NCBI RefSeq assembly: GCF_021155765.1
Contig: NC_060106.1
Location: forward strand, 3,851,501-3,915,500
Origin: Diprion similis
Taxonomy: Eukaryota; Arthropoda; Insecta; Hymenoptera; Diprionidae
Reading direction: 5' to 3'
DNA: 64,000 bases
Shown piece after piece: positions 10,235 through 24,596 of this stretch. The notes beneath the pieces were generated by a model. The model saw only the letters and a list, made by a program, of their open reading frames with translations, did not search any database and was not told the origin of the DNA. The translations under genes and the position numbers were made by a program. The stretch's first letter is position 1, and every line of letters begins with the position of its first letter.

Positions 10235-11106
10235 TCCGTAAGAGAAAGAAACTAACTCGACTGTCCGTAAGAAAAGAACAAGAATTTTGCCAACACTGTA
10301 CTTGAAAACTTAAGATTAATTGTAAGCAACGCGTATTTCACCACAGTATTGCAAAGAAAGTTCTGTGCCAGGAGGATCAACGATTTCCCAAGTACATTCC
10401 TGACAGCTTGATATCAGCACATTCAGCATACATCACAGGTAATATATTAACATTGTATTAGGCGACTTAGATAGTCTGCAACGATCATGTGCACCGTCGA
10501 CTGATCTCCGCAATTGAATTTTTCAGAGAAATCTAGCTTTATCCTTTTCAGAGCACGATGATGAAATGCAGAACTGACTTTACGACATTTACGATAAACG
10601 TACCCCGTGGATTTGTTACGGTTTTCTCACTTTTGAGGTTAAATATCTTTTGATCTGTTATGCATACAAGCTGAGTTGCCGGGCTACAGGTGTCATGGTT
10701 GCCAACGATCTAGTGATACGATTGAATTTCAAACAATCAAAGAATATAACCTAAGTATTTAAAAATAATTGACCTATGTAAAGTTGGTCGAGCAATTAGA
10801 GCTTTTTTAATTTCGACTATACAAATCGTTTGGTAGTCGATTGGTGGTGATTGGTAGCCTAATGAAGTTGTTTGGTAGTCATGGCAATAGTCGATTTGAT
10901 ATCAATTGAACAAATCTAGGCGTCAAGTTGATCGAATTTTTATTATTTTCGCTCCAATTGAATTCAAAAGTAGCTTAATCGACGCGCAATCGTTTAGCAG
11001 TAAAGATAAACTTCAGAAGAACGTTTGGTAGTCCGCCGAAAGCCCAAAAAACCAAACCGGAAATTCCCCAGATCTGCTCAATTTCTCCTGGAGCTTTGGA
11101 AGCTCT
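10235..11106. other. Upstream region of the STN1-like gene
   Basis: No coding gene was recognised. The 5' flank and promoter of the minus-strand STN1-like gene must lie in its left part. Around 10.8-10.9 kb, short phrases such as TTTGGTAGTC and GATTGGT recur a few times, without a clear tandem period. Confidence 0.4.
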
Positions 11107-13262
11107 TGTAACATCCGACCCACGGTGTAAGAATAATAGGTGGTCCGGCTGGGGCTTGGTGGCTGTGATTATTTTAGCATAATTCAGTGCTTGGCCACCA
11201 GACGGATACGTGTCGCAAGGGTCAATTGTAAACAATTATGGCACACACAGTGTTCGAAAAAGAGGAGATGAGGGTGTCATGTATATTAAAATTTGAGCAA
11301 AAGTTGCAGTTGCCAACATAAAATAACAATAATATCAAATTATAAAATATATAAAACATGTAAAGTAATATAAAATAAATACGAGTAAACTTATGAGGTT
11401 GAAATTCATAACGTTGCCGCAACAGAATGATTGATAAAAGTTTGAAATTTTCAAACACGAAATTATACGATAAAATTTTCGAAGTTTAGTCAAACATTAT
11501 GTGTCTCACTTATTTTGCAATAACAATATTTGAGTCACAAAATTGTGCCTTTTTTCAATATTCTATTGCAGCAACGTTACGAATTTCCTGTTAAAAACTA
11601 CGTACTCATCAACCTTGATAATTTTCTCTTTTCACGGCTCTGCTTTAAAATATCCCGTGTATGAATTTTTGCCCATTGTCGCATTCTCATCGTTATAGAT
11701 TAGTGCATGATATATGACACAATTTCATCCTTGTGTTGTTCGCAAGGAAATGAAAAGCTATAATTCTATATCATGTCAGACACAGTCGATTCATATACAG
11801 ATCGATTTTCAGATTCTATGTGCTTACAAAAGTATTTCTCGATCGCTGATAGAAGAGAAAACAGAAAAATATTGCTATGAATTAAACCACCTCGGGTTTT
11901 CATATTAATTAATTCTGCTTCGCTGAGAGTATCATTATCTTTAACAGACTGAAAAGCTTTCTGACATACTCGACACTTATTTTGTTTTCTTAATTTGCGA
12001 CACAAAAATCCGGTTACATAATATATTATGCAATTGACAACCGAAGCCGACGCATAATCATGGTCAAATCTGACAACATCTTCGCATTCCCATTCTGTTG
12101 TTTGGATAATGGAGTCTAACTTTGTCTTGAATTCTTGCAAATGTTTTGAAATGTGTGTAGTATCCTTTTTGAAAATCATTGGGTAATCTGCCAATGAAAC
12201 TAAAGGCTTGTGCATATCTTCTTGTACTGTACAATTTCCAAATTTCGGGGGTTTCAACAGTTGATATATTGATATTAATTTATAAAGTTGCAAAAATGAG
12301 GGAAGCGTAGGGTGGTCATTGGCAGCTCCTGCTTGCCGGATAATCCCAAAAAATTGCTGCAATATAGATTAGATACTATTTTCTAATGAGGCTGAAGTTA
12401 GTAACGTGAACGGAACGAAACATCAGGGAAAAAATCACTTTTTTACAATTTTAGTATGACTTGTAAGGAGTCGGTATTCCAAAAACCTTTTTCAAAACTA
12501 CACCAATACGAGCAATTGAGTCTTTCCATTTATTATACAAATAAATTTCTTTCGGAACGTTGAAAAAAGATATGTTCTTCCCATACGCGTCTGAAGCACG
12601 TTGATGACAGACACAACAAGTCTTGACCATATTTAAATGTATTCTTATCTAAATAAATAATAAACAAATATTATATCGTTGAACACCGTTATCGTTGATT
12701 ATATTCACGATTTATATTTTAATGGTTATACCTCCTCTGTTGTGATTGAAACTTAGAGCATGAAACCTAACGTGCCGCCATTATTGTTTACAATTGGCCC
12801 TTGCGACATGTATCCGCCTGGTGGCCGAGCACTGAATTATGCTAAAATAATCACAAGCCTTAGCATTGCGGGGATAGGGCAGCCGGACCACCTATTATTC
12901 TTACACCGTGATCCGACCGGAACGTCCGTATGTTTTATTGCTTATAACTATTCCTTAACATTAGTACCGACTAACCAAAACTCTAAATGTGAGAACTCTG
13001 TAAGGAGGTCATTCAAGGAAACTGCCTTACCATCTGAAAGTCCCTAGATAAGGTGTAACAACAATTATCATTAATCAAGAGTCCAGAAACCGTATTACAG
13101 GATCCTCACATTACAGAAGACTATGTTATTATTATCTTATTATTACAATTCACTAATACCATTATATCCAAATACTATACAATACCTAGTTGCAAACACG
13201 GAGTTTAGAGCTTAGAGCATATACAGCCTAGAATAGAAATAGTGGGGCGGTCGGATGTTACA
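11107..13262. mobile_element. Small TIR element interrupted by a P-like insertion
   Basis: TGTAACATCCGACCG at the left (11107-11120, continuing after the P element) is the exact reverse complement of CGGTCGGATGTTACA at 13248-13262. Removing the 1790-bp P-like element and one copy of its 8-bp target duplication leaves a unit of about 358 bp with 15-bp terminal inverted repeats. No ORF is contained. I see no matching flanking duplication, so the class is open: a short DNA transposon, or an LTR-like unit, since it begins TG and ends CA. Confidence 0.5.
11121..12910 (-). mobile_element. P-like transposable element, copy 1 (internally deleted, 1790 bp)
   Basis: Both ends carry CACGGTGTAAGAATAATAGG followed by TGGTCCGGCTG, a perfect 31-bp terminal inverted repeat, and more inverted similarity extends about 100 bp inward. 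It is flanked by a perfect 8-bp target duplication ATCCGACC (11113-11120 and 12911-12918). A 31-bp TIR with an 8-bp duplication is classical for P elements. Read on the minus strand, a 59-residue ORF (12630-12451) begins with a truncated THAP zinc finger (CCVCHQRASD…; C-x2-C present, C-x2-H missing). A 198-residue ORF (12362-11766) resembles the C-terminal part of P/THAP9 transposase (FFGIIRQAGAANDHPTLPSF). The GTP-binding and catalytic RNase-H-like parts are absent, so it should be non-autonomous. Confidence 0.9.
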
Positions 13263-13462
13263 ATTTGTTGGATCTTTGTTATATCAGCGCTGTTCAGCGT
13301 CAGCCTGCGCAAGCCGTATTGTACGGATTTTTGATGCCGGATCAAACTTACAAAGGTCGGACTCCTTTACTCTAGTCTCCATGGTTTCGACCTCGCGTGG
13401 CTAATGCTGGTCATATTCAGCCCAACAATCATTGAAAACATATTTGATTAAAAACCTAACAA

Positions 13463-16770
<3,308 letters not shown>

Positions 16771-17840
16771 TTCCTGTTAGTGAAATTCTGTATATTTATA
16801 CAATGGGCTAGTAATTTTCTCGGGATTGATTCAATACCAAAATATGAAGGGTTAAAAAAATTACTCAACATATATATATATATAATAATAGTAATATAAG
16901 TAATAGCTGCAGCAAGGTTGTGTTTCTAAGCCGGTAGCATCGACTGAGTATTGCTTTAGAGCTCCAGCCATGCGTACTCTTTTGGTACAAGTAAAAGGGT
17001 GCTGCAGGCACGGAAGTAATGGTAATGCTTGTCGTTTACTGACTGATCGTATATGGGATTACCACTGATGGAAGATATGCAGAGACTAAGAATAGGATAA
17101 CAAGAATAACCGAAAATACTACAATCGGTTTTTGTTTTTTACTCCCATAAACGATGCAATACAATATTAATTTATGGAATTAAAATATGAATTATTATCA
17201 TTGTCTTACTTACTAAGTACCTATTTGATGTAATTAATGAAATATAAAGGAATGTTTTTACCTGAAATGAAAAATATTTTGAATGAAACTAAATTATTAG
17301 AAAACTTTTCTGTCATTAATACTATACCTACTGAATTTTACGAAGTTTTCATTTCAATACGGAATAATCTATTAATTTCTGCCAATTTAATCGAGTCATG
17401 TTCGATTATTTTTTTGGACTTTTAATCGATGCATCAATTATCATTCTTTCATATACATATAGTATATACATTGCGACCCGTCAATCGATGCACGCCTACT
17501 GAGGATCGTGTCAGCAGCAAGGATGAGGACAAATGAGGCTTACGATACGTCACGAAATTAAGGAATGGTTGAATCGGTGAATCAGGCTGCAAAGTAATAA
17601 TTCTCCGAAATGGACGGGAGGAAAATTTGTTGGGCGCCAGGTACGCTGTACCACGATAATCTGAAAGATAAAAGGGAAAAAGGGAACTCGGTAGCTCAGT
17701 AATTGGTGGAGGGGAGTGGCCGGATAGTGAACGGACAACACACTTTTCTATTATAAAAATTGCCCAAGAGTAAAGGTAACGAAATGTTAGTTTATTAACA
17801 GGGACGGAAGTAGGTATCAAAGTTACCTAGATCGTATAGC
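16771..17840. other. ALAD 3' flank, no gene recognised
   Basis: It contains a short (TA)n run near 16.87 kb and AT-rich sequence. A minus-strand ORF of 123 codons at 17820-17449 is Ser/Pro/Leu-rich with no family signal and is not supported as a gene. Confidence 0.4.
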
Positions 17841-18563
17841 CAGCGTTGCCAACTCCTCTAGAGTAAATTATCGACGCAGGGCCGTGAAATTATGGTACTT
17901 TTATGGTACAGTCATCAAACGAAATTATTGATTCAGGACCGTAAATTATGGTACTTTAAAGCCCTGTATCCGCGATCAAAGCTTTTCAATCAGGTAAATA
18001 GAAAGAAAAAAATACTCAGAGTTGACTCATAGATGAGACTTGGATTGAAAGGTTGGATCAAACATTTTGATGAATTTATTTTACATGTCCAGAAAAATTG
18101 AGAATATGATAATATTATCTGATATGTAGATCATAAATTAACTGAGGTTATATGACCGTGTATCAAGGTTTCGCGAAAAAGCAAGTGTAGCGCAGAGGAC
18201 GAGGTTTTCAACTGCGACACAATGCGACACAGTGTCAATATTTCTGGTGTATTCCTTCGCCCGGATTGGCCGCTTACGCCAGAAAGTTGACACTGCGTTA
18301 GATTGTGTCCGTATGTGAAAACTCCCAAATAACTGATAAAAAGTGTTGCGCAGGTCCCTGTTAGGGGTCGAGCTAGCCAGGCTGAAAAAAATAACTAGGA
18401 GCAAGTACCAGATATGCAAAATTATGGTACAAAATTATGGAATTTACTTCGGTATTCAGAATTATGGTATATTTTTTGAGTATGATACGCGTGGTATGGT
18501 ACATGGTACAGATGATTGAATTATGGTACGATTCCATAATTATGGTACGAGTTGGCAACGCTG
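17841..18563. mobile_element. hAT-like MITE, 723 bp
   Basis: The ends are a perfect 15-bp inverted repeat, CAGCGTTGCCAACTC (17841-17855) and GAGTTGGCAACGCTG (18549-18563), of the CAG-type usual for hAT elements. A degenerate 8-bp target duplication may be present (TCGTATAG on the left, offset by one base, and TCGTACAC on the right). The motif AATTATGGTAC recurs at both subterminal regions (for example 17888, about 17943, about 18420, about 18512 and 18539), as subterminal transposase-binding repeats do in hAT elements. No transposase ORF is present. Confidence 0.7.
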
Positions 18564-19100
18564 TCGTACACAGTCCTTGAGGAAGAGTGGTGACAAAAAA
18601 AAAAGGATAATTTAAAAGACTCGATACAGGAAACGGAAATAATAACGTAACGAAAATAAAACAATCTTCTCTGATCGAAATACACGGACGATAAAAAGAA
18701 ACTCGTAACAAAACAAAGATAGTAACTTAAATGACTATAAACAATCTTCCATGAGCGAGATACAAGTAATCTTAAACTTAATACGACGCGAGAATAATAA
18801 CGATCAAAGAGTATAGGATAGAGTGGAAGGTACCCGTATCGCCCTATTACAGCGCCCCTAGCAGCTCTGAGGAAAAGTATAACGTGTATGTGTAGCGTCA
18901 GTGAACATGCGATGTAGTATTGTTTGTTGGTGTGATGACGCGGTCGCCATATTCTTTGAGTAAGAATCAGTGATAAGAATACATGGTAAGAGTTGAGTAA
19001 CAAACGAACTTTTTCCAAAGATGCCAATTTCTTGTGACATCAAATTATGTGACAATAACAAATATGTAAAAAATCAAAGCATAAATAACGGGAAACAAGT
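18564..19100. other. Spacer with a segment shared in inverted form at 20.95-21.04 kb
   Basis: No gene was recognised. The reverse complement of about 18820-18885 contains TACTTTTCCTCAGAGCT and ACCTTCCACTCTATC in the same order as at 20958-21039, so the two places share a diverged dispersed repeat. Confidence 0.45.
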
Positions 19101-20157
19101 TGTTACGTGCCAGCCGGTATCCACGGGGGCACCCTCTCTGTATCCTACATTACCGATGTGCAGTTACCATAGGAGAACTTTAGGAGCTCTTACCCGTAGT
19201 TCTTAAACTAATACCGACATGCACAATTATAATCATAACGTGCAATATTCTTATATCGACAGTTCTCTACGCTATATTAACCGTTATTTCATCAGCTAAA
19301 CTTATATACATATATGGTACTTATATTTTTTCTCACATTTGACCGTTATATTTTTCAACACTAGCTTTTAAATAAATCCCTTAATTTACGATCGCAGCTG
19401 CAGTGCTTCAAAGTAATAAACACTTGCAATAATTCAGGGCAATAAACACTTGCAATAACTCAGAGTAATAAACACCTGCGATAATTCAAGTCAATAATCA
19501 CTTGCAATTATCACTCAATAAAGATAGTCGAGTAGACTAAACAGAGGAAACGTGGGAAGAGAAGTCATGAATAGCTCTCAGATAAAGAAGCCTTATTCTC
19601 AGAATTAGGAATAGCGCCCTTATTTAATGATCACGCGGCCAATTAGCGTATCGCCGCTTGCTTTCTAAACCAACCACCTCACGCTAATTCCCCGCCAAGA
19701 TCCTACGCACTAATCAGAAACCTTACCCCCATACTAATTAATATCCTCATCCAATCATCCTAGACCCGCGAGAAACTGTAACCCTTTCGAACTCCTCCTA
19801 TTTTTTCCACCTCTTTTCTCAACCTTAATTCAAATCAGGGAGAACAGTTTTAGATATCAGAGAGATCAGAGCAGAATAAATCCAGACATCAGAGAGAACA
19901 GTTTTAGACGCCATAGAAAACAGAACAACTTTAGAACAGAGTTTAATCCACAAATCATAGAAAAGTTTAGACTCAGTGAATAAAGTCAAACTCAGAACCT
20001 CGAAGATTTAATAACAGTTGCGATTGTAATAAGCAAAACAGCAGTTTATAAACCATTGTAAATTCGACAATTGAGAATGTAAAGAACATTGTTGATTATT
20101 AATAAATGTTTATTCTAAATTAAAGTGTTGTGTAAAGAGAATTATTTCAATCACGCA
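19101..20157 (+). mobile_element. Candidate LTR of a retrotransposon, about 1.06 kb
   Basis: The segment begins TGTTACGTGCC and ends …TTTCAATCACGCA, with a poly(A)-signal-like AATAAATG near 20101 in the place expected for R-U5. Outer ends of the TG…CA type and this 3' pattern are usual for insect Gypsy-class LTRs. There is no second LTR, no recognised polymerase, and no matching target duplication in the flanks, so it would be a solo or truncated LTR. This is based on overall pattern and is weakly supported. Confidence 0.3.
19414..19512 (+). repeat. Four copies of a 26-bp minisatellite
   Basis: AATAAACACTTGCAATAA and variants start at 19415, 19441, 19467 and 19493, giving an exact 26-bp period with a few substitutions. 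The repeats lie inside the candidate LTR. Confidence 0.85.
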
Positions 20158-21039
20158 TAGTGATGGTTGGCACGAGCCTAATTACCTTACAAACTCTCAG
20201 AATTAATTGAGCCGAACGAGAAGAGCTGAGGAGCTGATCAGCAGATTTTCGAACATCAACTACGTAAGTCAAGAGATTAACCAAATCACGCAGTGAATCA
20301 TAATCAACTCGTGGCGTTCCTCTCAGAACGTAACAAAGTGACGGTTTTCTCGTTACCAAATAAACAGCAACTGTAAGTAAATATGAATATATAACCTCAC
20401 TTTCGCGGGAATGTTGTGGCTCACGTATCTTCATTTGTTGTGAAAATAAATGTAATGATTTTCGTGTATGGTTGTTTTGGTAGAAACTAATAAAAAATAC
20501 TAGAGGTTTTTTAGTTGATACAATATTTTATGTAACCATTCTTTATGATACAGTATTATGTACGGATATATATTTTTATTAAGATTTGACATTACTGTTT
20601 ACGTTTTTTAAATATAAGTACTTTTTTGATGTTATATATTGAAGATTGCCTATTTAAATATATAATTTCGATACAATGTGTTTGATTTGTTGCCATTTAT
20701 TTCATTATTTTGTCTTATACTAAATTCACATACATTCATAGACGGAATGTGTATGTACGATGCTTACGTTATGTTCTGTATCCATGCAAACATATTTATA
20801 GGCTGCCAGATATGGAGAAAAATATGAGATCGTTCTGTAATAACAGCGTCGACTGGAGAATTCATTGCAAAAAATTTATTATCAGAAGTTTTAAGAATTC
20901 TTCACTGTATTCCCTGGTTTAAAGGGAGCGCCAAAATCGTAGTGGGGGTACTTTACTTTTCCTCAGAGCTACCAGAGCGTGCTGAAAATCGAGGTACGCT
21001 TTTATACATTGGCTCTTTTATGGGACCTTCCACTCTATC
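20158..21039. other. Non-coding spacer up to P-like copy 2
   Basis: No supported ORF. If the LTR call is right, 20158-20450 could be retroelement leader sequence. The last 90 bp match, inverted and diverged, the segment at about 18820-18885. Confidence 0.35.
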
Positions 21040-22829
21040 CACGGTGTAAGAATAATAGGTGGTCCGGCTGCCCTATCCCCGCAATGCTAAGGCTTGTGAT
21101 TATTTTAGCATAATTCAGTGCTCGGCCACCAGGCGGATACATGTCGCAAGGGCCAATTGTAAACAATAATGGCGGCACGTTAGGTTTCATGCTCTAAGTT
21201 TCAATCACAACAGAGGAGGTATAACCATTGAAATATAAATCGTGAATATAATCAACGATAACGGTGTTCAACGATATAATATTTATTTATTATTTATTTA
21301 GATAAGAATACATTTAAATATGGTCAAGACTTGTTGTGTCTGTCATCAACGTGCTTCAGACGCGTATGGGAAGAACATATCTTTTTTCAACGTTCCGAAA
21401 GAAATTTATTTGTATAATAAATGGAAAGACTCAATTGCTCGTATTGGTGTAGTTTTGAAAAAGGTTTTTGGAATACCGACTCCTTACAAGTCATACTAAA
21501 ATTGTAAAAAAGTGATTTTTTCCCTGATGTTTCGTTCCGTTCACGTTACTAACTTCAGCCTCATTAGAAAATAGTATCTAATCTATATTGCAGCAATTTT
21601 TTGGGATTATCCGGCAAGCAGGAGCTGCCAATGACCACCCTACGCTTCCCTCATTTTTGCAACTTTATAAATTAATATCAATATATCAACTGTTGAAACC
21701 CCCGAAATTTGGAAATTGTACAGTACAAGAAGATATGCACAAGCCTTTAGTTTCATTGGCAGATTACCCAATGATTTTCAAAAAGGATACTACACACATT
21801 TCAAAACATTTGCAAGAATTCAAGACAAAGTTAGACTCCATTATCCAAACAACAGAATGGGAATGCGAAGATGTTGTCAGATTTGACCATGATTATGCGT
21901 CGGCTTCGGTTGTCAATTGCATAATATATTATGTAACCGGATTTTTGTGTCGCAAATTAAGAAAACAAAATAAGTGTCGAGTATGTCAGAAAGCTTTTCA
22001 GTCTGTTAAAGATAATGATACTCTCAGCGAAGCAGAATTAATTAATATGAAAACCCGAGGTGGTTTAATTCATAGCAATATTTTTCTGTTTTCTCTTCTA
22101 TCAGCGATCGAGAAATACTTTTGTAAGCACATAGAATCTGAAAATCGATCTGTATATGAATCGACTGTGTCTGACATGATATAGAATTATAGCTTTTCAT
22201 TTCCTTGCGAACAACACAAGGATGAAATTGTGTCATATATCATGCACTAATCTATAACGATGAGAATGCGACAATGGGCAAAAATTCATACACGGGATAT
22301 TTTAAAGCAGAGCCGTGAAAAGAGAAAATTATCAAGGTTGATGAGTACGTAGTTTTTAACAGGAAATTCGTAACGTTGCTGCAATAGAATATTGAAAAAA
22401 GGCACAATTTTGTGACTCAAATATTGTTATTGCAAAATAAGTGAGACACATAATGTTTGACTAAACTTCGAAAATTTTATCGTATAATTTCGTGTTTGAA
22501 AATTTCAAACTTTTATCAATCATTCTGTTGCGGCAACGTTATGAATTTCAACCTCATAAGTTTACTCGTATTTATTTTATATTACTTTACATGTTTTATA
22601 TATTTTATAATTTGATATTATTGTTATTTTATGTTGGCAACTGCAACTTTTGCTCAAATTTTAATATACATGACACCCTCATCTCCTCTTTTTCGAACAC
22701 TGTGTGTGCCATAATTGTTTACAATTGACCCTTGCGACACGTATCCGTCTGGTGGCCAAGCACTGAATTATGCTAAAATAATCACAGCCACCAAGCCCCA
22801 GCCGGACCACCTATTATTCTTACACCGTG
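21040..22829 (+). mobile_element. P-like transposable element, copy 2 (1790 bp, opposite orientation)
   Basis: It has the same length and nearly the same sequence as copy 1. The coordinates mirror exactly (x in one copy is 33950 minus x in the other). The 198-residue ORF is identical, and I saw only about one mismatch while comparing several segments. It carries the same TIRs, the truncated THAP ORF (21320-21499) and the C-terminal transposase-like ORF (21588-22184). Unlike copy 1 there is no target duplication: the left flank is ACTCTATC and the right flank GCCACAGC. This points to recombination, a flanking deletion or aberrant transposition after or during insertion. Confidence 0.9.
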
Positions 22830-23442
22830 GCCACAGCCATTTTGTCAGCCATTCTGCTCCTAGAATAGAAATTTATAGAAGCGTATCTGCCGTGGTTTGA
22901 GGTGGGACGGAGTTCGGTTGCAGTCAGCGCCATTTGCCTTGCCGTGGTTGTGTGCAGTATTAAAAGACAACGAGGATTCAATGGCGGGAGATTCGAATTC
23001 AGAATAAAGGTATTGGTTCAGTTATTTCCGACGGATGGGTATAGGTAAAATATTAAAAACTTCAACAGGCTGATTAATTATCATTACGTAGTTATTTATA
23101 TTCTTTATAATCTACAATACAATTACTGATATCTACATTATGAACTACGTAATCAACTAGATGTTGGTAAAATATGAAATACAGTAACAGAAATACAAAT
23201 ATTTTTGACCTCATCTATACATTAAATGACGAACCAAGTAACTAACCAATTAGACTAAACTAAACTAAAGCGTAGTAAACATATTACATTGCAAGGAATA
23301 GGTAGCCTGAGGCGCTTGTATAATTTGACGGATACTAAAGTGTAGCTATGATTATGTAATTAGATGGCTTGAATTCATACATATGGATTATATATAATCT
23401 ATCATTACTTAATTGCATTACTATTAACAGGTATCTTAGTTA
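22830..23442. other. Spacer, no gene recognised
   Basis: Mostly AT-rich sequence between P-like copy 2 and the 3' end of the THAP ORF. No recognisable coding, RNA or repeat feature was found. Confidence 0.4.
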
Positions 23443-23709
23443 TTATTTTCGTTTCTTAGTTTTCAAGTACAAGTTGTGCACTCGTTTCTTCAGTTTCTTA
23501 CTGTTGGGGATTTTGTCTTCGGGTTTGAAATGTGCCCCGCACATTGTATATACTTTGTATATATGGTCATCGCTGATTTCGTTGAATCTCGGATGTTGTG
23601 CTCGTTGTTTCCAAATTTGAAACACATTTTTTTCGTTTTTCGGAAATCTGTGCCGGATAGATGTTTTATCACAACAGTTTAGCACACAGCACTTTGCAAC
23701 TCGAGACAT
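23443..23709 (-). CDS. THAP-type zinc-finger protein (88 residues, possibly first exon only)
   Basis: The ORF encodes one full THAP domain, a C2CH DNA-binding finger: MSRVAKCCVLNC at the N-terminus (C-x-n-C pair), a central W (IWKQRAQHP) and CGAHFKPED (C-x2-H plus F), followed by a basic Lys-rich tail. I prefer the internal Met of MSRVAKC as start because THAP domains begin within a few residues of the first Cys; the frame is open 20 codons further upstream. It lies 613 bp from the P-like element, whose own THAP finger is truncated and different in sequence. It may be a host THAP gene, a domesticated transposase fragment or a relic. The next upstream gene (ODR4) is divergent. Confidence 0.55.
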   Translation of the reverse strand: MSRVAKCCVLNCCDKTSIRHRFPKNEKNVFQIWKQRAQHPRFNEISDDHIYKVYTMCGAHFKPEDKIPNSKKLKKRVHNLYLKTKKRK

Positions 23710-24596
23710 TTTTGATCTAACACTCTTCGTCAACAAACATTTCAAATAATACGGCAATGCGACAAGCAACAGGTGATTCCAAGGTGATTGTCGAAAGCAG
23801 CACGAATCTTACTCAGGAAATTTTTAAATTGAATCTTGAATAAAAGTGTACGTGGCTAACTCAGTCACTGGTCATGCAAATCGCTGATAATTTTTATAAT
23901 AAAGAATAATGAAGTGAATAAAATCACGTCAAAACAAACATGGCCGATCGGAGCTACCGCTTGTTGAATATTCACTGATTGCACTGTTTCACAATTTCTT
24001 TCACTCTCACCAGAGAGTTAGCCACGTACAAAAGCACTCACTTTATTCGGGAAAACTTATACTATCAGTTATTTTTTTGTAAATATGGGACGATTCGTAA
24101 CGGCGTTTTTCATGTGACAGCAGCCCGTTCATGGTCCACAAGAAGTATGTCTCGATCTGTAACTGACATCATTGGTTGGATCTAACAGAACAAGCCAATG
24201 AAATTAGCGGCCTTAGTTCACCGTTTAACGTTCAGAGGCGCTGCACGTATTTATGACGTCACGATTTGATATTTTCAAGACACTGGCACCTTTTCCTATA
24301 CGATAAATGCAAACGCGTTTATAAGCATGTAAAGCGAGGCCGTCAGGTCCGTCAGGTCAACACAACCTCGGGCGTACAGAACAGCTAGCGCCACAGTGCG
24401 GCAAGCACATTTCGCGTGCCACTTTTATCTACCAGTGTCGCCCCCCTGATATAGGAATAATACCGATGAGTTCGCTCGGTCGGTAAAGGTAGCAGCAAGT
24501 TGCGAGGGACAGAATCAACTTGTGGACCACTGTGGACTCCGTCGCATTGTGTCGTGAACTAGAGTTAAAACCGAATTGGCCAATAAATCATCTACA
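23710..24596. other. Intergenic region between divergent THAP ORF and ODR4
   Basis: An 887-bp spacer with starts on either side, so it probably contains both promoters. GC content rises toward 24.3-24.6 kb near the ODR4 start. It includes short direct duplications such as CCGTCAGGTCCGTCAGGTC at about 24340. No TATA box could be assigned. Confidence 0.4.

Noticed and set aside
17449..17820. Minus-strand ORF of 123 codons
   Set aside because: Low-complexity Ser/Pro/Leu-rich composition, no motif, no splice partner and no promoter evidence.
18373..19027. Overlapping minus-strand ORFs of 112 and 168 codons
   Set aside because: They overlap in different frames, are rich in Tyr/Phe/Leu/Ser as expected of translated AT-rich noncoding DNA, and partly cover a MITE end.
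22492..22728. 78-codon ORF present in both P-like copies
   Set aside because: Hydrophobic, Tyr/Phe/Ile-rich translation of AT-rich sequence in the element's 3' part, outside the transposase-like frames; duplicated only because the element is.
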